Assembly (NCBI GenBank): GCA_963576735.1
Contig: CAUYWD010000039.1
Coordinates: 27,917 to 91,916, forward strand
Reading direction: 5' to 3'
Source of the DNA: Bedellia somnulentella
Lineage: Eukaryota > Arthropoda > Insecta > Lepidoptera > Bedelliidae
DNA: 64,000 bases
This document shows positions 23,557-32,646 of this stretch, piece by piece (position 1 is the first letter of the stretch; every line of letters begins with the position of its first letter). The notes under the pieces were generated by a model. That model ran no database searches, was not told the origin of the DNA, and saw nothing but the letters and a program-made list of their open reading frames with translations. The position numbers and the translations under genes are program-made.

Positions 23557-23902
23557 AATGTACAATTTTTCGCGGTTTACAGAAAAAATATTATATTTAG
23601 GCACTATTCAAAAACAGTTATGAAAACTAGTATGATAAATGCCTTTGTTAAAATTAGAAAACTGTTAAATTTCCAGTAATTAAGCAAGATAAAGCAACCA
23701 CCGATAACTTGAAAAAAATGTCCAGGACCCAAAAATTTGAATACTTACGTTTTTGGCGGAAAAACGCAGCGATCTTGTACACGTCCGACCTGATTGCGCT
23801 TACGCACGTCACTAAATCTGAGCAAATTTTCGGGAGGGGAGGCCATAGGACTGGTTTATACAAGATTGGAGAGACTTAAATTTTACCCACCGATTTGCTA
23901 CA

Positions 23903-24021
23903 TGTTAGTTTTAGGAATAATTGTATGTGGGTGGAACAATAATTGTACTACTTTTGAATTAGTCAGTCAGAATAAATAGCTGTAACTGTTAACACGCGTT
24001 TCCTTTATATCCGAAATAATA
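23903..24021 (+). repeat. mag-like element 5' LTR (119 bp)
   Basis: TGTTAGTTTTAGGAATAATT at the start and CCGAAATAATA at the end, followed by the primer-binding site at 24023. Confidence 0.96.
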
Positions 24022-24070
24022 GTGGCGCAGTCTGAACTTGTCGTTCCCGAGTATTAAATTATATTACAAG

Positions 24071-27000
24071 ATGTCTTTTACAGTAGGCTCATTAAGTATG
24101 TTTGACCATGAGTCTCAAGAATGGGAATCATACAAGGGACGGTTGGAGCAATGGTTCCTTGCGAACGATATTGACGGCGTGGTTGACAAGTCTTCGACGA
24201 AGAGACGAGCTATTTTGCTAAGTAGTCTAGCGGAACCTACTTATAGACTCATTCGGGATCTAGCCCTACCTAAAGAAGTGGGCAGCCTGTCTTATACGGA
24301 AGTGGTTGAGTTGCTGGACGGACACTTTCATACGAAACGATGCAGTTTTGCCGAACGACATCGGTTTCATTCAGCAGTGCAGAGTTCCGGTGAATCCTTC
24401 GCGGCGTGGGCAGCGCGGATCCGTAGTTTAGCTAAAGATTGTGCGTTCTCTGTCAGTACTTTGGAGGAAAATCTTCGAGATCGATTCGTGCTTGGACTAG
24501 CAATCGGCCCGGCTCGCGATAAATTATTTGCGGAGTCACTGGAACAGCTGACTTTTCAAAAAGCACTTCAATTAGCTGAGAGCGTGCAGTGCGCGCGCGA
24601 GGGAGCGCGCCAGCCCGCCGCCGCCACCCAGCACGGCGTCCCGCAGCTCGCAGTTCACAAAGTAGCGGCGCGCGATCTTGGTACTTCGAGTGCTACGAGC
24701 GAAGAATCAAAGTCGATACGTAATGGTGTTCAGTGTACAGTGTGCGGCTATAACGGTCATTTCGCAAATAAATGTCGTTATAAAAACGTTGTGTGTAATA
24801 AATGTGGTGTAAAGGGGCATATGAAACGTATTTGTAAAAACAAATGTATCAGTGAGGTTAATCAACATTTCCTACAGTGTTGTTCGGATGACGGCGACGA
24901 TGGTAAGCGATTATTATTTAATATTAGATCCCATCAAGGAGAACCAATGCAGGAGTCGGTTAAAGTACATGACATTAATTTAAAGTTTGAAATAGACACG
25001 GGGTCAGCTGTTACAGTTATTTCAGACACAATTTATTTCAAATATTTTTCAAAGTACCCACTGCAAAATAGCACAAAAATTTTGCGAAGTTACAATGGCG
25101 GTAATATTCAGATTTTAGGAAAGATCATACTACCGTTTTGTTATAAGTTTAAAACGGAGAATATTGATGTTTACATTGTGAAAAATGGTGGGCCACCATT
25201 ACTGGGAAGAGATTTTATATCAAAATTTAATTTACAAATATGTTCTATTAACAATTGTCATACAGTTGACTTAGTAAGTAATTTTATTGTAAAATTTCCG
25301 AACTTATTTTCGGAAAGGTTAGGATGTTGCTCAGCTTTGAAAGTAAATTTAAATTTAAAACCCGGTTCCGTTCCCATTTATTGCAAAGCCCGACCTGTTC
25401 CGTTCTCGCTAAGGCCCAAGTTGGATGAGGAAATCGACAGATTAGAGGGGTTAGGGATTATAAAACCTGTGTCGTTCTCTCAATACGCTAGTCCTGTGGT
25501 GCCCGTGTTAAGAAAAGATGGGAAAATACGTCTCTGTGCCGATTATTCAGTTTCTATTAATAAGCAATTGTTCGTTGACAAATATCCGTTACCTCGTATA
25601 GAAGAATTGTTTTCAAAATTACATGATGGGGTTAAATTTACAAAATTGGACCTGTCAGGCGCGTACAATCAGGTATTATTAGCAGAAGAGTCTCAACAAT
25701 ATACTTGTATAAATACTCACAAGGGATTATATAAGTATACGAGACTAGTGTTCGGTTTGTCTAGCGCACCGGCTATTTTCCAACGGACGCTAGCAAATAT
25801 TCTCACAGCACCCGATACTGATGACACTTCCAGCAATATTCCCGTGGGATTGCTGCGGGATGGAGTCCTGCAGTTTTTAGACGATATCTTGATAACCGGA
25901 AAAACAGAAAAAGAACATCTGGATAGGTTAAATGAAGTTTTCAGAAGGTTAGAAAAGGCGGGGTTGGTACTCAAAAAGGAAAAATGTAGTTTCTTTCAAG
26001 AATCTGTTACGTACTTAGGTTATATAATAGATAAAAATGGGTTACATAAGTGTCCTGAAAAAGTAGCTGCTATCGTGAATGCTAAAAGACCTCAAAATGT
26101 ATCGGAATTAAAATCATTTTTAGGATTAGTTAATTATTACAGAGTTTTTATAAAAAATGCATCATCCATTTTAGCTCCACTTCACGAATTACTCCAGAAA
26201 AACACAAAGTGGCACTGGAATAAAGATCACGAACATTCTTTTAACTTAATAAAATCCGATCTATCTTCAGAAAAAACTCTAGCTCACTTTAATCCAGATA
26301 CAAAAATAATTTTAACGGTAGACGCGTCACCATGGGGTTTAGGGGCAGTTCTTTCGCAAATTGGTGAAAACGGAATCGAACAGCCGGTTTCTTACGCATC
26401 AAGGTCATTGAATGCGGCTGAAAAAAATTATAGCCAAATTCAGAAAGAAGCAACAGCTATAATTTTTGGGGTCAGGAAATTTCACCAATATTTATATGGG
26501 AGAGCAAATCCTTTTATTCTTAAAACGGATCACAAACCTTTGCTGTCGATTTTCCATCCTCAAAAAGGTATTCCTGAGGTGACTGCTAATAGACTTCAAA
26601 GATATGCTTTATTTTTGGGAGCTTATAATTACACCATTGAATATGTAAACAGCGCATCAAACAGTGCCGACTTTCTTAGTCGTTCTATGGTTCAAAATGT
26701 TGAGAACGATAAGAAGTCGAGTGGTGAATTGGGTTTGTCACCGAACAATTGTGATCAGGATTTAGATGACGCGTGTTACGTTAATTTTGTATATGAACCA
26801 AGGCATCCTTTGTTAACATTGGTTGAAATTTCTAAATACTCTCATTCGGATATGATTTTATCACAAGTGTACCAGTATATTATGTGCGGTTGGCCTAAGA
26901 ATAATCGGGATAGAGACATTCAACCATATTTATTGTGTAAATCTGAGTTGGCCATTGAAAAAGGTTGTTTAATGCGAGGTTCAAGACTGGTCATTCCGAA

Positions 27001-28369
27001 TTCCTTACGTCATTATATATTTGAGGAAATACATAATGGCCACATTGGTATTGTGAAAATGAAGGCGGACGCCCGCGCCAGGTCCTGGTGGCCGGGCATG
27101 TGCGCGGAGCTGGAGCGCGCGCTGGCCGACTGCGCGGTGTGCACGCAGCTGCGGCCCGCGCCCGCCCGCGCGCCGCTCACCTCGTGGCCGCCCCCGCCGG
27201 AACCGTGGTACCGAGTTCATGCGGACTTTCTAGGGCCATTTAACAATAAAATGTTTTTAATATTTGTAGACGCGTATTCTAAATGGGTTGAAGTATACGA
27301 CGTAAGTACAGGTTACGGGTCAAAAGTGGTCATACAAAAGTTATGTGATCTTATGGCTAGATTTGGTCTAATCAATACTATTTGTACTGACAATGGCACA
27401 TCTTTTGTTTCATCTCAGTTTGAGCAATTTTGTAAAAGTAATGGAATAACTCATTTAACATCTCCAGTATATAATCCCGCTAGTAATGGGCAGGCCGAGA
27501 GCTATGTAAAGATAGTCAAAAAAGCATTGAGTGGAATCTTTTTGTCCAATAATGATAATGTAAGTATAAAACTTAACGAATTTTTATTTAATTATCGGAA
27601 CTCTGAACATTCATGTACAAAAAAATCACCAGCGGAGGTTCTTTTTGGTAGGAAGCTTAGGTGTCGGTTAGATTTATTAAAACCCATACCACCGTCGCCT
27701 ACCGATCAAACACTGTTGAGTAATGTCGAGTCAAATCAGTTTTCACAGGCTAAATATTACAGAGGTAATCGAAATGTAGATTTTGTAATTAATGAAATAG
27801 TAAATATAAGAACTATGCACAATCAAAAACAAAAGTGGTCAAAGGGAGTGATAAAGAAAAAAATTGGTAGATCAACTTATTTGGTTTTATTAGAAGATAA
27901 TGGTTTGACTGTTAAACGGCATAAAAACCAAATAATTAAATTAAAAGGGGAAAGAATGGTAGATGAAAAGTTAATCACTGGGCAGTATCAAACAGCGGTG
28001 GCATCATCGTCTAAAAAACGGAGTGCTCCAGAAACTGGTCAATTACCGACTTTCCGTGTTGGTACTGCAACCCTAGTCCATCCTTCCCAAGTCTCGGATG
28101 AGTGCCAGCAACCAAACTCGAATGTGACCTCGTCGGGTGAAGCTCCACTCGCCGCGGCCTCAGTGGAAGACAGGACAGACCCAGCATCACCGGATCCAGA
28201 ACCAGAGAGTTGGCAAGACTGCCAAGACCAGGAACCGGCAATAGAAATCCAGGCGGAACCTTCTCCTCCATTGCTACCTACTGAATCTGCCTCCCCTACA
28301 ACTACCATTAACACAAATAGAAACATGAGACCGCGTAAGCCTATAGACTATAGACCATTTTTTAAATAA
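24071..28369 (+). CDS. mag-like gag-pol polyprotein, intact (1,432 aa)
   Basis: I chose ATG 24071 (MSFTVGSLSMFDHESQEW); an upstream in-frame TTG at 24038 is less likely. Domains in order: capsid-like gag (residues 1-200), two CCHC knuckles (CTVCGYNGHFANKC, CNKCGVKGHMKRIC at about 225-265), protease FEIDTGSAVTVIS (about 310), RT with FLDDILITG (about 605), RNase H TVDASPWGLGAVLSQ (about 755), integrase HHCC region and DDE core (VHADFLGPF, CTDNGTSFVSS, ASNGQAESY, about 1050-1160), and a C-terminal tail rich in Pro/Glu/Ser. All catalytic motifs are present. A GC-rich patch at about 27062-27210 encodes the stretch between zinc region and core. No envelope gene. It should be able to copy itself through RNA and cDNA if transcribed. 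Confidence 0.95.
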   Translation: MSFTVGSLSMFDHESQEWESYKGRLEQWFLANDIDGVVDKSSTKRRAILLSSLAEPTYRLIRDLALPKEVGSLSYTEVVELLDGHFHTKRCSFAERHRFHSAVQSSGESFAAWAARIRSLAKDCAFSVSTLEENLRDRFVLGLAIGPARDKLFAESLEQLTFQKALQLAESVQCAREGARQPAAATQHGVPQLAVHKVAARDLGTSSATSEESKSIRNGVQCTVCGYNGHFANKCRYKNVVCNKCGVKGHMKRICKNKCISEVNQHFLQCCSDDGDDGKRLLFNIRSHQGEPMQESVKVHDINLKFEIDTGSAVTVISDTIYFKYFSKYPLQNSTKILRSYNGGNIQILGKIILPFCYKFKTENIDVYIVKNGGPPLLGRDFISKFNLQICSINNCHTVDLVSNFIVKFPNLFSERLGCCSALKVNLNLKPGSVPIYCKARPVPFSLRPKLDEEIDRLEGLGIIKPVSFSQYASPVVPVLRKDGKIRLCADYSVSINKQLFVDKYPLPRIEELFSKLHDGVKFTKLDLSGAYNQVLLAEESQQYTCINTHKGLYKYTRLVFGLSSAPAIFQRTLANILTAPDTDDTSSNIPVGLLRDGVLQFLDDILITGKTEKEHLDRLNEVFRRLEKAGLVLKKEKCSFFQESVTYLGYIIDKNGLHKCPEKVAAIVNAKRPQNVSELKSFLGLVNYYRVFIKNASSILAPLHELLQKNTKWHWNKDHEHSFNLIKSDLSSEKTLAHFNPDTKIILTVDASPWGLGAVLSQIGENGIEQPVSYASRSLNAAEKNYSQIQKEATAIIFGVRKFHQYLYGRANPFILKTDHKPLLSIFHPQKGIPEVTANRLQRYALFLGAYNYTIEYVNSASNSADFLSRSMVQNVENDKKSSGELGLSPNNCDQDLDDACYVNFVYEPRHPLLTLVEISKYSHSDMILSQVYQYIMCGWPKNNRDRDIQPYLLCKSELAIEKGCLMRGSRLVIPNSLRHYIFEEIHNGHIGIVKMKADARARSWWPGMCAELERALADCAVCTQLRPAPARAPLTSWPPPPEPWYRVHADFLGPFNNKMFLIFVDAYSKWVEVYDVSTGYGSKVVIQKLCDLMARFGLINTICTDNGTSFVSSQFEQFCKSNGITHLTSPVYNPASNGQAESYVKIVKKALSGIFLSNNDNVSIKLNEFLFNYRNSEHSCTKKSPAEVLFGRKLRCRLDLLKPIPPSPTDQTLLSNVESNQFSQAKYYRGNRNVDFVINEIVNIRTMHNQKQKWSKGVIKKKIGRSTYLVLLEDNGLTVKRHKNQIIKLKGERMVDEKLITGQYQTAVASSSKKRSAPETGQLPTFRVGTATLVHPSQVSDECQQPNSNVTSSGEAPLAAASVEDRTDPASPDPEPESWQDCQDQEPAIEIQAEPSPPLLPTESASPTTTINTNRNMRPRKPIDYRPFFK

Positions 28370-28424
28370 TATGTTTAGTGTGACAAATGTATATGTTACT
28401 ACTTCAAAAATATAGGGGGAGGGA

Positions 28425-28543
28425 TGTTAGTTTTAGGAATAATTGTATGTGGGTGGAACAATAATTGTACTACTTTTGAATTAGTCAGTCAGAATAAATA
28501 GCTGTAACTGTTAACACGCGTTTCCTTTATATCCGAAATAACA
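28425..28543 (+). repeat. mag-like element 3' LTR (119 bp)
   Basis: Direct copy of 23903-24021, ending TAACA, followed by TSD CTACA. Confidence 0.96.
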
Positions 28544-28925
28544 CTACATTATTCCAAGACAAGTATGTTTGTGCCACTCAGTAAAAAATATCGCTAGTTA
28601 TAAAGTAAAATCTATCATTTACTACTAAAATGATTTATACGCTATCGATTAGAATAATTTTTAAGCTACATTTAACATTATTGGTGGTCTTACAAGCACT
28701 TTTGTCTGTAAAAAAAAGTAGGGGGACAGCACCGATGTGAGAAAAAACTGGGTTTAGGTCTTAATTTCTACCTAAAGACATAGACTTAGCCAAATAATCT
28801 TTTTGCCCCAGTCAGGTAACTATCTACCCTATACGTTGATAAATAATTGAAAACGGTATTCTCTTTTTGAAATATGAATTTCAAGGAGGACAAAAAAAAA
28901 CATCACTTGGGAAATTCACCCAGGA

Positions 28926-29207
28926 GAGTTAGTGAAAGTGTCCAGGACTAATTTTCAAAATGATGGGAAAAGCAAAAAACTGTTGACATCGTATATAGGA
29001 CCAATGCGCGTTGATAAAGTATTAGGTAACGACCGTTATAGGCTTGCAGGGATACCGGGTATGAGTAGCGCAAGGCGTATACGTTAGACGACTGTTGCTG
29101 CGGACAGAATGCTTCCGTGGATCCATGTATCCGCTTTAAGGGTAAATGAAAGTGATGAAAGTGAGGAGGATAATAATATAAACGCAGTTGATGAGAAGGA
29201 TGATTAG
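28926..29207 (+). pseudogene. gypsy-1 integrase C-terminus (resumed)
   Basis: Ninety-four codons in the frame that continues from 20619 across element X. It reads ELVKVSRTNFQNDGKSKK, then SYIGPMRVDKVLGNDRYRLA (the chromatin/DNA-binding tail of gypsy integrases), an in-frame TAG after ARRIR, then TTVAADRMLPWIHVSALR and an acidic end with TAG at 29205. It proves that the upstream and downstream parts belong to one element. The region 29208-29440 behind it is AT-rich, with a polypurine run at about 29392-29416. Confidence 0.9.
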
Positions 29208-29529
29208 GATAAACATATGTATTATTATTTTTTTAAATTTAATTAGTTAATTTTATTTTTGTGTGATTTGGTTTAAAATATACTTACAATAAATATTAAG
29301 AACTAAGAATACTACTTCTGTATTGGATTTGATTAGATAGAGATCAATAAATATTACTTTGTGTATTTTATGTAAAGTGAAAAATCATTAAAAGGAAAAG
29401 GAAAAGAAAAGAGGAAGGGAACATATAAAAAAATAAAAAAAATATATAAAGTAAAACTCATGTGGGTTAGTCACTGCCAATGAGAATTTAATTGGTTCGT
29501 TGGCTTTGATAACTCATAAGCAATCATGT

Positions 29530-29710
29530 GAGAATGGTATGGGTTCACATGTTGTATATGCATATAGTTATTTAAATATTTTTTTCTTTTTTTTAATATC
29601 ATGTCTTTGAGAATGGAAAAACACCGTGAGAATGGAATTGGCTCATGGTTTAATCGATGCGTTTGAGAATGGAATTGGTTTATAGGTTTCTTGTTGGAAT
29701 TGGTTTATAG
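29530..29710 (+). repeat. Degenerate GAGAATGG(AATTGG) repeats
   Basis: GAGAATGG recurs at about 29532, 29611, 29628 and 29661, several copies followed by AATTGGTTTATAG-like words. It may be part of the gypsy-1 3' LTR or of the left end of the adjacent Harbinger. Confidence 0.5.
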
Positions 29711-30297
29711 TCTATGGTACGTACACCTCGTAATAATGGCCACATGAGGTTTTCATGAACAAAAAGATTTAAATTAAGTCTATGGTATTTTGATGCTTTA
29801 AATTTTCTGGGTTCAAGAACGGCATCTTGTCGTACTGTTACTGACTCCTTAGAAAATGAGGTAAGTAAAAAAAATATGTAGACATTTTATTTTTATTTAC
29901 GAATGTAACTGTCTATAATTAAGTATTTTACATTATCATACTGGGACTATGTTTATCATTCTATCTTGAAATTCGACTCTTCCATCAGTAATGAAATAAT
30001 TCTTGAATTTGTTTCGTACAGCTACAGCTTCATCATTCCTTTGACTATTGTTTCTGGGTTGTAATGGAGTAAAGCCATCGGCAGTAGTCCTCCAATCTCC
30101 TTTATGAAATGTCGCACTTGCTATATTCTCACGGTCAACATTATTCGGACGTATATATACTGTTGCGTGTTTTCTCAAATAATTGTGCAAAGCACAACAT
30201 GCCATAACTATAGCATCAACAGTATCTAGGTCTACATCAAGAGGTCTCCTTAGAACTCTAAAACGGGACGCTAGTATACCAACGGTAATCGTCGTTT

Positions 30298-30435
30298 TGA
30301 TTAGTAATAAATAAATAAAAATTTATTCAGTTTTCAAAAGTGCATAATTTTCGTCTTAACCTAGTTAGTTATTTAAAGTACAAAATATAACATTTTCCTG
30401 TTCCTGAGCTAGGTAATTTACCTGTATTACGGCAT
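30298..30435 (-). repeat. LINE-tail repeat, copy 1
   Basis: Reverse complement matches 39413-39530 closely (AATTACCTAGCTCAGGAACA, then TTAACTAGGTTAAGACGA-like words). In the minus sense it ends in a short ATTT-type run. It is probably the 3' end of a LINE or SINE. Confidence 0.6.
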
Positions 30436-30451
30436 AAAGAGTTATTACATA

Positions 30452-31250
30452 CATACATAAAAAAATAAAAAATAAAAATAAAAAGCGTTTATTTACGAGA
30501 AACAAGAGTTAAATAAGGTGGTAGGTTTTTTTAAATAGTTCATCTTGTTCTACCTTGCGGCGTGTAAATACTTATTACATTGTTATAAAAATGGTTACAT
30601 TTAATAAAATAGTAAAGCTTTAATTTTTCATCAAATATAACATTTTGCTAAAAAGTCTTTCACAGAGTATATACAATTGTCAATCAAATAATTAAATAAT
30701 ACAGTTTTAAATTTATTAAATGTCAATTTTTTCGTGTCGTCACTAATAGTATTATATAATGTAATGGACATTTCGTAACAATTTCGCTGGCAAATAGCCA
30801 GACATTTTGCAGCAGAATGCTCGTATTGCATATTGTGATTACCCCGTTGGGGTCTAATTTTTGGCGGTTTTAAGGTAAACAATTTTGGATTTTTGTAAAC
30901 GAAAATTAAAGTCTCATAAATGTATAGCGAGGGAAACGGTAATATTTTTAACTTTTTAAATAGCGGTACGCAACTATCCAAAAAGTCAGCACCGCATAGT
31001 ATACGAATACACTTTTTTTGAATTTTGAAAACTCTATCTGAGTCTACAGAGATACCCCAAAGTATGATTCCGTATCGTAAAACTGAGGACACATATCCGT
31101 GATAGCAGGTAAGGGCGGCACCCTCTGATATGACAAACCTTATACGGTAGATGACATACAAGTACTTCTCCAGTTTTGTGCAGATGATGTCTACGTGAGT
31201 TTTCCAATTAAAAAGAATCCAAAGTGAATCCTAAGAATTTTGTCGATTCG
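30452..31250 (-). pseudogene. LINE reverse transcriptase fragment (3' part)
   Basis: Open from 31161 to 30631 (176 aa), with the upstream piece ESTKFLGFTLDSF in another frame at about 31250-31215. It has the thumb region YVSSVLRYGIILWG, a degenerate Cys-rich RILCGADFLDSC, and the C-terminal end of a Jockey/CR1-like RT. A 3' tail of TTTTTA-type repeats (plus strand 30452-30490) follows. It is 5'-truncated, lies inside Harbinger 1, and resembles the LINE at 55289. Confidence 0.75.
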
Positions 31251-31254
31251 ACTT

Positions 31255-31434
31255 CCATATACTCACGGCTATAAATCCCTAGATGGGGTAGCCAGAGCTA
31301 AGGAATCAGAAATTCCTCAGCCACTTTTGGAAAGTTAAGTGGGGAAAAGATGGTAAAATAAAGGTTGTTGGTGATGGGTCTCCAACAGCATCGCCCAAAA
31401 ATCCCTTAAAAGCCCCAATACCGTTAGTCGCCTC
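31255..31434 (-). repeat. Interspersed repeat, copy 2 (inverted)
   Basis: Inverted relative to 2981-3222: AAATAAAGGTTGTTGGTGA, then ACGGTATTGGGG and AGGCGACTAA-type words next to the broken transposase codons at 31435. Confidence 0.6.
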
Positions 31435-32237
31435 TTATGCTCGCGACAGTCGATAGTTATAGATCCGTTGTTCATAATTAATGTTTTTAAAGGGAAACGG
31501 CTTCATAATTTTTTTATTTAATGCAAAAACACTATCGCCCAGGAATACATAGGGTGCAACTGTATCAGTGCCTGGCAGTGCAGATGGTGGTGGTAAATTC
31601 AAATCGTCAATAATCATCTTCTGATAAAATCGAGTACAATTTAAAATCGATGCATCTGCGACCGATCCATTAGTGCCTGTGTTTACGTACAGGAATTCGT
31701 AGTTTTCATTCACCACAGCAAATAGAACAATACTGAAAAATCCTTTGTAATTATAAAACAAGGAGCCACTTTCATGAGGTTTTTCTATTGCGACATGTTT
31801 GCCATCATATGATCCAACACAGTGAGGGAAATTCCACCTTTGTTCAAATTGCTCAGCTACTTCTCTCCACTCTGTTTCTGTCGTAGGCATCTGAAAGATA
31901 ATATTATTTTGAAATATAATGTATACGTATTATATTTACAGAACTCATCATCAGAAGATGAAACCGCAAGTGTTACTAACTCTAGCAGCGGGTCACGGAA
32001 GAAAAAGAAAAAGGACACTCTATTACAAAGACAACAAAATATTCTTTTATCGGCAGAAAAAGTAATGGCTGAAAAAGACGAAGAATGGGAGGTATATGGA
32101 CGATCAATTGGCTTTCATGCAAAAGATTTAAACAAACGTCAAATGATAATAGCACAATAAATTATATCAGATGAAAATTCATTAGATGGAAACACAGGAT
32201 CGTTGCCTATAATAGAAGGTCCTGCAGAACTCATGAA

Positions 32238-32646
32238 AGAGTTTTTAATTGTTAAGCGCAGAGAATAAATATGATTACGTAAATAATAACAGTTTTTAAT
32301 TGTTAAGCGTAGAGAATAAATATGATTACATAAATAATAAGAGTTTTTAATTGTTAAGCACAGAGAATAAATATGATTACGTCAATAATAAGAGTTTTTA
32401 ATTGTTAAGCGCAGAGAATAAACATGATTACATAAATAATAAGAGTTTTTAATTGATAAGCACAGAGAATAAATATGATTACGTCAATAATAAGAGTTTT
32501 TAATTGTTAAGCGCAGAGAATAAATATGATTACATAAATAATAAGAGTTTTTAATTGTTAAGCACAGAGAATAAATATGATTACGTCAATAATAAGAGTT
32601 TTTAATTGTTAAGCGCAGAGAATAAATATGATTACATAAATAATTA
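32238..32646 (+). repeat. 51-bp minisatellite, 8 copies
   Basis: GTTTTTAATTG recurs at 32241, 32292, 32343, 32394, 32445, 32496, 32547 and 32598, exactly 51 bp apart. From the third unit two variants alternate (GCACAG with ACGTCAA, and GCGCAG with ACATAAA), a 102-bp higher-order unit. The first unit overlaps the last codons and stop of the MADF-type gene (EFLIVKRRE*), so the array grew from that sequence. It lies in the intron of the opposite-strand transposase. Confidence 0.93.

Larger units (their letters stand above)
23898..28548 (+). mobile_element. mag-like Ty3/gypsy element 3, apparently intact
   Basis: 119-bp LTRs at 23903-24021 and 28425-28543 differ at one base by eye (TAATA versus TAACA at the end). 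The TSD is CTACA (23898-23902 and 28544-28548). A primer-binding site TGGCGCAGTCTGAAC follows the 5' LTR by one base. A polypurine tract TAGGGGGAGGGA abuts the 3' LTR. A single uninterrupted gag-pol frame fills the interior. It is nested in element X and is one of the youngest insertions here. Confidence 0.97.
20616..28925. mobile_element. DNA element X: 4-bp TSD, TIRs, phased iterons
   Basis: The insertion runs 20620-28921. Both ends begin GGGTGAATTTC and share a run of nine T about 22 bp in. The target duplication is AGGA (20616-20619 and 28922-28925). Removing it rejoins gypsy-1 codons as YNVGELVKV in frame. Without the nested mag element it is about 3.66 kb. It carries clustered CACCGATATGATAA iterons near both ends and no recognisable transposase. 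4-bp duplications occur in Sola, Ginger and Chapaev superfamilies; the family is undetermined. Confidence 0.85.
11640..29420 (+). mobile_element. Ty3/gypsy element 1, split by two insertions
   Basis: Gag and pol read from 11762 to 16242, resume at 20584-20619, and end at 28926-29207. The gaps are gypsy-2 (16243-20578 plus TSD) and element X (20620-28921 plus TSD). Removing each insertion with one target-site copy restores the same integrase frame. A polypurine run at about 29392-29416 could precede a 3' LTR, but I could not match 5' and 3' LTR sequences, so both outer ends are uncertain. The order gag-PR-RT-RH-IN is standard for the family; no envelope-like frame is seen. Confidence 0.85.
29779..32268 (+). 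pseudogene. MADF-type second gene of Harbinger 1 (partial)
   Basis: Exon A (about 29779-29860) reads SLWYFDALNFLGSR, matching the C-terminal end of a MADF domain, and stops at GAG before GTAAGT. Exon B starts at 31942 after TTTACAG and continues in the same phase with NSSSEDETASV, a Lys run, then EWEVYGRSIGFHAKDLNKRQ. That last block resembles the tail following MADF domains in Harbinger partners. A TAA at 32158 interrupts IAQ*IISDEN; the frame then runs to TAA at 32266-32268. The N-terminal half of the domain is missing or beyond a TGA near 29758. The partner normally binds DNA or escorts the transposase into the nucleus. Two lesions make it a pseudogene here. Confidence 0.65.

Noticed and set aside
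27005..27220. Arg-rich minus-strand frame
   Set aside because: Shadow of the GC-rich integrase linker of the mag-like element.
32238..32646. CRISPR-like array
   Set aside because: The repeats are contiguous 51-bp tandem units with no unique spacers, in a eukaryotic transposon.
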